Shown here: in pieces, positions 59,687-64,000 of the stretch
Layout of the letters: each line of letters begins with the position of its first letter
Position numbering within the stretch: position 1 is the stretch's first letter
Source of the DNA: Levilactobacillus enshiensis
Lineage (GTDB): Bacteria; Bacillota; Bacilli; Lactobacillales; Lactobacillaceae
NCBI RefSeq assembly: GCF_007115095.1
Contig: NZ_SULH01000001.1
Location: forward strand, 124,001-188,000
DNA: 64,000 bases
Direction of reading: 5' to 3'
Notes under the pieces: generated by a model
What the model was told of the DNA's origin: nothing
Seen by the model: only the letters and a program-made list of their open reading frames with translations
Databases searched by the model: none
Made by a program: the position numbers and the translations under genes

Positions 59687-60922
59687 ATGTTAATTCAACA
59701 AGGACGTATTGAAAACGCCAAGCAACCACAAGATATTCGAATCGAGGATGGCAAGTTTACAGCCATTGCCGACCATTTAACGCCCCAAGATAATGAAAAG
59801 GTGATTGATGCTCAGAACAAACTGATCATTCCACCATTCGTTGATCCACATGTTCATTTGGATAGTACCATGACGGCCGGGGATCCGGAATGGAACCAAT
59901 CAGGAACGCTATTTGACGGCATTCGAATCTGGTCTGAACGGAAGAAGACGTTGAGTATCGAAGACGTCAAGACACGGGCCCGTATGGCTTTGGAACGGCA
60001 AGCAGCCAACGGAATCCAATTCGTTCGGTCCCACGTGGACGTCACTGATCCTAGCTTGACGGCCCTCAAGGCTTTGATTGAAGTTCGTGATGAAGTTAAG
60101 GACTTTATTGAACTGCAATTGGTTGCGTTCCCCCAAGAAGGGATTCTGTCCTTCCCACACGGTAAAGAATTAATGGAACAGGCTGCTAAGCTGGGAGTTG
60201 ACGTTATCGGGGCCATTCCGCATTTCGAATTCACTCGTGAATACAGCGTGGAATCACTCCATTTCGCCGTTGAATTGGCACAAAAATATGGCAAGCTCGT
60301 TGACGCCCACTGTGACGAAATCGATGACCCGGCTTCTCGTGGACTGGAAACGCTAGCCACGTTGGCCTTGGAAACGGGCTTGGGCGACCAAGTAACAGCT
60401 AGCCACACCACGGCGATGGGTTCTTACAACAACGCTTACGCCTACAAGCTGATGCGCTTGTTGCAAATGTCCCACATCAACATGATTTCGAACCCCCTGA
60501 TCAACACGCACTTGGGTGGCCGTTTCGATACGTATCCTAAGCGGCGGGGTTTAACGCGGGTCAAGGAATTAAATGCGGCCGGCGTTAACGTTGCGTTTGG
60601 TGAAGACGACATTAAGGATCCTTGGTACCCAATGGGTGACGGCAACATGTTGGATTCGCTTCACATGGGCATTCACGTGACCCAAATGATGGGCTACGAT
60701 GACATTATGAACTCCTATCAATTTGTCACGACTCACGGGGCCAAGGCGATGCATGTGACCGACCACTATGGTATCGAAGTTGGTAAGCCAGCTAACTTGG
60801 TCGTTATGAACAATGACAACTTCTATGACGCATTGAATCAACGCTCAGAAGTGCTCTACTCCATTCACCACGGTAAAATTATCGTGCAAACTGACCCTAA
60901 GCAAGTTCACATGAACCTCTAA
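59687..60922 (+). CDS. codA: Cytosine deaminase (amidohydrolase)
   Basis: A 411-residue metal-dependent amidohydrolase: FVDPHVHLDST (53-63) with two metal His, AHCDEIDD near 212-219, His in ASHTTAMGS, and Asp in FGEDDIKDPWYPMGDGNML. This set is typical of CodA, which converts cytosine to uracil. AGGAGG is 9 bp before ATG 59687. No cytosine permease is adjacent. A convergent gene follows behind a perfect terminator. Confidence 0.92.
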   Translation: MLIQQGRIENAKQPQDIRIEDGKFTAIADHLTPQDNEKVIDAQNKLIIPPFVDPHVHLDSTMTAGDPEWNQSGTLFDGIRIWSERKKTLSIEDVKTRARMALERQAANGIQFVRSHVDVTDPSLTALKALIEVRDEVKDFIELQLVAFPQEGILSFPHGKELMEQAAKLGVDVIGAIPHFEFTREYSVESLHFAVELAQKYGKLVDAHCDEIDDPASRGLETLATLALETGLGDQVTASHTTAMGSYNNAYAYKLMRLLQMSHINMISNPLINTHLGGRFDTYPKRRGLTRVKELNAAGVNVAFGEDDIKDPWYPMGDGNMLDSLHMGIHVTQMMGYDDIMNSYQFVTTHGAKAMHVTDHYGIEVGKPANLVVMNNDNFYDALNQRSEVLYSIHHGKIIVQTDPKQVHMNL

Positions 60923-60968
60923 TTAGGAACGTAACAGCTATTGTATTTTCAAATTTAAAGCAAATGAA

Positions 60969-61000
60969 AAGCGCCGCGGTAAACTTCTACCGCGGCGCTT
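60969..61000. terminator. Bidirectional terminator after codA
   Basis: AAGCGCCGCGGTA/TACCGCGGCGCTT, 13-bp perfect GC-rich stem, 6-base loop, then ATTTAT; A-rich on the other side. Confidence 0.85.
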
Positions 61001-61010
61001 ATTTATGAAA

Positions 61011-61478
61011 TTATCTTTTAGCATGTGCTTTCTTGACGGCGGCCACGGTTAACGGCTTAGACACAACGGGCTGTTTCTTGACCTTGTGTTGTGTGCGTAG
61101 CTGTTCCTTTAAGACCTCAATCTCGTCTGCATGTTCGCCCTTCCAATCTTGATAAGACTTGGCAGAGTCGGTGTCACCGGGCTTTAAGCCGGTATTTAAC
61201 CAGAAGCACGCTTCGGACAAGCTGGGAAAATTGTGAATCCACAGCGTTTGACCGTTATCGGAGTCAAAGGCCACGTAAGAGCGAAAGTGACGTTTTAAAA
61301 AGGTATGTTTCCGAATTTTAAAAGCTTCACGCTTACGGGTTAGCCGGTAGTCTGGTAAGATGTATTGACCGGAGATGGCGAGTTGTGGAAAACGTTCGTC
61401 GCGTTGTTCGTGCTGGTCTTTCAACATAGCACGGGCTTGCTCGACGGAAATAATGGTTGCACGAATCGGATTCTTCAT
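61011..61478 (-). CDS. Conserved protein of unknown function, basic C-terminus
   Basis: A 155-residue soluble protein. KIRKHTFLKRHFRSYVAFDSDNGQTLWIHNFPSLSEACFWLNTGL has a mixed alpha/beta look; the C-terminal 35 residues are Lys-rich and probably disordered. No family recognised. ATG 61478 with GAGGGGG about 6 bp upstream. Convergent with codA, divergent from RNase HI. Confidence 0.72.
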   Translation of the reverse strand: MKNPIRATIISVEQARAMLKDQHEQRDERFPQLAISGQYILPDYRLTRKREAFKIRKHTFLKRHFRSYVAFDSDNGQTLWIHNFPSLSEACFWLNTGLKPGDTDSAKSYQDWKGEHADEIEVLKEQLRTQHKVKKQPVVSKPLTVAAVKKAHAKR

Positions 61479-61754
61479 AAAAAACCCCCTCAAAAAATTG
61501 AAAAAATAAGTGAAAATGACAGTCTCCGGCCAGTATTCACACTTACTAGGTTAGCATAATCTAAAAGTTATGGAAACAATTTACCCTTTAAATTTTAGGC
61601 AAATTTGCGGTTCTGACGGTCAACTACCGAAAAAAATTTGTCTAGAGGGGATTAGGATGGTAACGGGTACACAAATGTGGTAATGGTGGATATGACCAGT
61701 GCCAGGATAAAGTATGGTAAACTAGCATACATCAGTTCGAAAGCGGGGATACAT

Positions 61755-62606
61755 TTGGCACAGAAATACTACGCAGTTCGGCGGGGCCGGCAACCAGGGA
61801 TTTATCGGACTTGGCCGGAAACACAAAAACAAGTTAGTGGCTTTTCAGGTGCACAGTACAAAAGTTTTACGACGGAAGTGGCTGCCAAGTCATTTATGAC
61901 AGCCAAGGCGACTCCCCCGTCAACACCGACGGCAAAGAGGGCTGCGGGAACAACCACGCAGAGGGCAACGGGGACACCAACCATCACCGTTTATACGGAT
62001 GGCGGCTCACGGAATACGGGTAACGTTGCCGGTGGTCACGTGCGGTCGGTCGATAAGGCTGCCTGGGCATACCGAATCGAATTACCCGATCGGGCCGTGA
62101 CGGGGTCTGCTGGCGAGTTTGGTGCGACCAATAATCGTATGGAAATCATGGCGTTTCGTAACGCGTTGCAACGTTTGGTGGATTTAGGACAAACACAGAC
62201 GGAAATTCAATTTGTTTTGGACTCACAATACGTCCTAAATGCCGTCACTAAAGGTTGGTTAGCGGGCTGGAAACGTCGGGGCTGGAAACGCAGTGCGGGA
62301 CCGCTAGTTAACGCGGAACTGTGGCAAGATGTTGATCGGTTGTTACCACAGTTTAGCCACTTGACCTATCAGTGGACAAAAGGCCATGCGACCAATCAAG
62401 GAAACGTCTTCGTCGACCATTTACTGAATGAAACAATGGACGGCATGCACCAGCGACCTGCTGGGGCAGACAGAACGGTAAAAGCCGCGCCAACACAGCC
62501 TTTGTCTTCATCTAGTACGCCAACTACGCAACATCAGGCGGATACGGAACAATCGGTAGCTGATATCGCTCAGAGTCTGCGTAACCTACCGTTTAGCGAT
62601 AATTAA
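61755..62606 (+). CDS. rnhA: Ribonuclease HI with viroplasmin N-terminal domain
   Basis: A 283-residue RNase HI. N-terminal hybrid-binding domain KYYAVRRGRQPGIYRTWPETQKQVSGFSGAQYKSF (3-37 region), a Thr/Ala-rich linker (60-80), catalytic domain with Asp in VYTDGGS, Glu in NNRMEIM, Asp in LDSQYV and Asp in FVDHLLNE, then a 60-residue disordered tail. It removes RNA from RNA-DNA hybrids. TTG 61755 fits the family N-terminus; earlier starts would place 26 unrelated residues before it. Confidence 0.9.
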   Translation: MAQKYYAVRRGRQPGIYRTWPETQKQVSGFSGAQYKSFTTEVAAKSFMTAKATPPSTPTAKRAAGTTTQRATGTPTITVYTDGGSRNTGNVAGGHVRSVDKAAWAYRIELPDRAVTGSAGEFGATNNRMEIMAFRNALQRLVDLGQTQTEIQFVLDSQYVLNAVTKGWLAGWKRRGWKRSAGPLVNAELWQDVDRLLPQFSHLTYQWTKGHATNQGNVFVDHLLNETMDGMHQRPAGADRTVKAAPTQPLSSSSTPTTQHQADTEQSVADIAQSLRNLPFSDN

Positions 62607-62724
62607 GGGTATAATGAGACCTAGATTTTACCTGTGGGTCAGCTAATTGGGGGGACTAGTACCCGTCAGCTAGGGGCTAGCCAAACACATCTTAAAAAAT
62701 AGTAAGTAAATGGGGTACCGAATC

Positions 62725-63183
62725 ATGCAAGCAAAATTAATTCCATATCTGGAGTTTGAAAATGCCAAAGAGGCCATTGCCTATTATCAAAGTGTCTTTG
62801 GTGCGACCGATGTTTATCGAATCAGCCCAACGGCCACGGAGGTTGAACAATTTGGGTTGGAACCAACGGTGGATCTAGACCAGATGACCATGAATGGTGG
62901 CTTTCGTATCTTGGGCTTAAATGTTCAATGCGCAGATGCTTTAATGGGTCAGCCGACGTCATCGACGCTGATTTCGTTGATGCTTGCCGTGGATGAAGAT
63001 GACAGTGCCAGTGTCAAGGCACTCGATGCGCTTTACCAACGACTGGTGAAGTCAGACGTTAAGGTCATCAGTCCCTTCTCCAAGGTAACTGGTGGCAAGA
63101 TGGGCCAGATTGTTGATGCATATGGTATTACCTGGATTCTGCGGGAACAAGCCATGCCAGCCCAACCGGACACAGAAGACTAG
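62725..63183 (+). CDS. VOC family protein (PhnB/glyoxalase-like)
   Basis: A 152-residue vicinal-oxygen-chelate protein: LIPYLEFENAKEAIAYYQSVFGATDVYRI is the PhnB-like beginning and SPFSKVTGGKMGQIVDAYGITWILRE the end. It belongs to the 3-demethylubiquinone methyltransferase-like group; substrate and metal use are unknown. ATG 62725 with GGGG 11 bp upstream is tentative; ATG 62710 has none. Confidence 0.88.
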   Translation: MQAKLIPYLEFENAKEAIAYYQSVFGATDVYRISPTATEVEQFGLEPTVDLDQMTMNGGFRILGLNVQCADALMGQPTSSTLISLMLAVDEDDSASVKALDALYQRLVKSDVKVISPFSKVTGGKMGQIVDAYGITWILREQAMPAQPDTED

Positions 63184-63223
63184 TGAAGCATGATGAACCG
63201 TTACATTTGGAAATTCAAGCGAG

Positions 63224-63255
63224 GGTTGTGACTGAGAATAGTCGCAGCCTTTTTT
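63224..63255 (+). terminator. Terminator after VOC gene
   Basis: GGTTGTGACT/AGTCGCAGCC (two G-T pairs), 5-base loop, then TTTTTT. Confidence 0.8.
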
Positions 63256-63369
63256 AGTTGGAGAAGTGGGCTAATAGTTGTGGCGATATATCTCGAAGCG
63301 AGATCAGATATGAAGACTATTTTTATTTGGAACATGCAATGCATACACGCCTAGAAGGACGCTGAACAG

Positions 63370-63421
63370 TGATATAATTAAAACACAAAACACAAAACAC
63401 AAAACACAAAACACAAAACAC
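63370..63421 (+). repeat. Extended -10 promoter followed by six AAAACAC heptamers
   Basis: TGATATAAT (63370-63378) is an extended -10. Directly after it, AAAACAC is repeated six times (63380-63421, 42 bp), ending four bases before AAGGTGGAG, the ribosome binding site of the ATPase gene. The repeat thus makes up nearly the whole leader. Confidence 0.9.
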
Positions 63422-63438
63422 TTAAAGGTGGAGTACTA

Positions 63439-64000
63439 ATGGCTTGGAGTTGGAGTGAGAAAGCAGCAGATGCATTAAACAACTGGTTTACGCCAAGTAT
63501 GCCCGCTGTTAAAAATTATGTTGATCGAGGTAACTTGGACAGAACGATTATGCGTGAATTTGCCCAGCGAGGAAGACAAGTGTTGGTTTATGGGCCAACT
63601 GGTGCTGGAAAGACAAGCATGGTCTTGGACAATTTAAAGAAGTTAGAGAAGTCCCATGGTACTAAAAGTGTTCGCGTCACCATGAGCAATAAAACGACAA
63701 TTGAAAGCTTTATTGCAGATGTTGCTGGTAGACTGCATTTGAGCAGAGTAGTTCAGAGAATTCAGACTAACGAAGACGGTGTTCAAGCAGAGGCAAAGGC
63801 TGGGCTGCGTTGGTTTTCCTTGCGGGCTGAAGTGCAGAGCCAAAGTACGAATCAAAATATTACTGAGCAATACATGGGAATTGATGATTTCGCGATTCTT
63901 GAGGAAGTCCTGTTTAAACGGAATACGGTTCTTATTGTTGATGATATGGAAAATCTATCCGTTGAAGCTGATGGTCTCAGAATTAGATTGGCAGAAATTG
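63439..64000 (+). CDS. AAA/P-loop ATPase, N-terminal part (3' truncated by window)
   Basis: The first 187 codons of a P-loop NTPase. Walker A VYGPTGAGKTS (51-60) and Walker B TVLIVDDMEN (163-172) are clear. The N-terminus (MAWSWSEKAADALNNWFTPS) is a short helical region. Between the two, GRLHLSRVVQRIQTNEDG and WFSLRAEVQSQSTNQNI match nothing I know. ATPases of this layout occur in defence islands and regulators, with effector domains downstream; those are not visible. ATG 63439 with AAAGGTGGAG 7 bp upstream. The preceding heptamer array may vary expression. Composition is more AT-rich than the neighbours, suggesting acquisition. Confidence 0.85.
   Translation, partial: MAWSWSEKAADALNNWFTPSMPAVKNYVDRGNLDRTIMREFAQRGRQVLVYGPTGAGKTSMVLDNLKKLEKSHGTKSVRVTMSNKTTIESFIADVAGRLHLSRVVQRIQTNEDGVQAEAKAGLRWFSLRAEVQSQSTNQNITEQYMGIDDFAILEEVLFKRNTVLIVDDMENLSVEADGLRIRLAEI

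Noticed and set aside
59854-60411. 185-codon minus-strand frame opposite codA
   Set aside because: Antisense shadow of a highly conserved amidohydrolase; Ser-rich composition typical of such shadows.
63380-63421. Heptamer array as a CRISPR
   Set aside because: The units are 7 bp and contiguous without spacers; no cas genes are present.

Overview
The window is low-to-medium GC Firmicute DNA that fits a member of the Lactobacillaceae, probably Levilactobacillus or a close relative. Support: strong AAGGAGG ribosome binding sites with GTG and TTG starts, a methionine T-box, an RNase HI with a viroplasmin-like N-terminus, a DUF4811/DHA2 efflux pair, a MutY without Fe-S cysteines, and very similar secreted Ala/Thr/Lys-rich proteins. 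Genus is an inference. No prophage, insertion sequence, plasmid gene or CRISPR array was found. The window opens inside one gene and closes inside another.

Layout. 1-4.4 kb: end of an MFS permease, a GH30 glycosidase, a glutamine amidotransferase, and a secreted protein with the complete R/STS/ExE motif set of a mono-ADP-ribosyltransferase. 4.5-8.8 kb: acyltransferase, GT8, GT8, acyltransferase, then a TetR gene, behind a promoter with repressor-like palindromes. 9-11.2 kb: an ArsD-like protein under a perfect cre box, a secreted CAP-domain protein, and a 650-bp non-coding block full of inverted repeats and flanked by 21-bp direct repeats. 11.2-15.3 kb: a MarR/hydrolase pair divergent from an ABC-2 exporter and a TetR gene. 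The exporter promoter carries palindromes very like those of the 4.5-kb cluster. 15.6-24.7 kb: three tandem MFS paralogues, an aldo/keto reductase whose ribosome binding site lies in a perfect hairpin, a DHA2 exporter with DUF4811 protein and TetR, and a MerR-cupin-CMD operon. 24.9-28.5 kb: three secreted enzymes (GH8, GH25, metzincin protease).

28.6-35.6 kb: tag-sbcD-sbcC DNA repair operon, a choloylglycine hydrolase family enzyme, a GNAT. 35.7-40.3 kb: a GH3 beta-glucosidase, then a 28-residue Cys-rich leader peptide, a strong terminator and an OppA lipoprotein gene, which together look like a transcription attenuator. 40.5-44.2 kb: a degenerate tag paralogue and a T-box-controlled methionine ABC importer. 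44.8-50.7 kb: EamA exporter, histidine phosphatase, aldo/keto reductase, XRE regulator, and a divergent GcvH-like/lipoate ligase pair. 51-63.2 kb: a second OppA, MutY, cold-shock protein, tRNA-Arg(TCT), a small cytochrome b5 protein, flavodoxin-fold reductase, ThiD/PdxK-type kinase, cytosine deaminase, RNase HI and several unknowns. From 63.4 kb a new accessory segment begins: an AAA ATPase whose 5' leader contains six copies of a 7-bp repeat.

The observations I rate highest are the Cys leader attenuator at 38.4 kb, the secreted ADP-ribosyltransferase at 3.4 kb, the palindromes shared by the glycolipid-type cluster and the ABC exporter, and the heptamer repeat in front of the terminal ATPase. 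Several families of dispersed hairpin repeats occupy the gene junctions.
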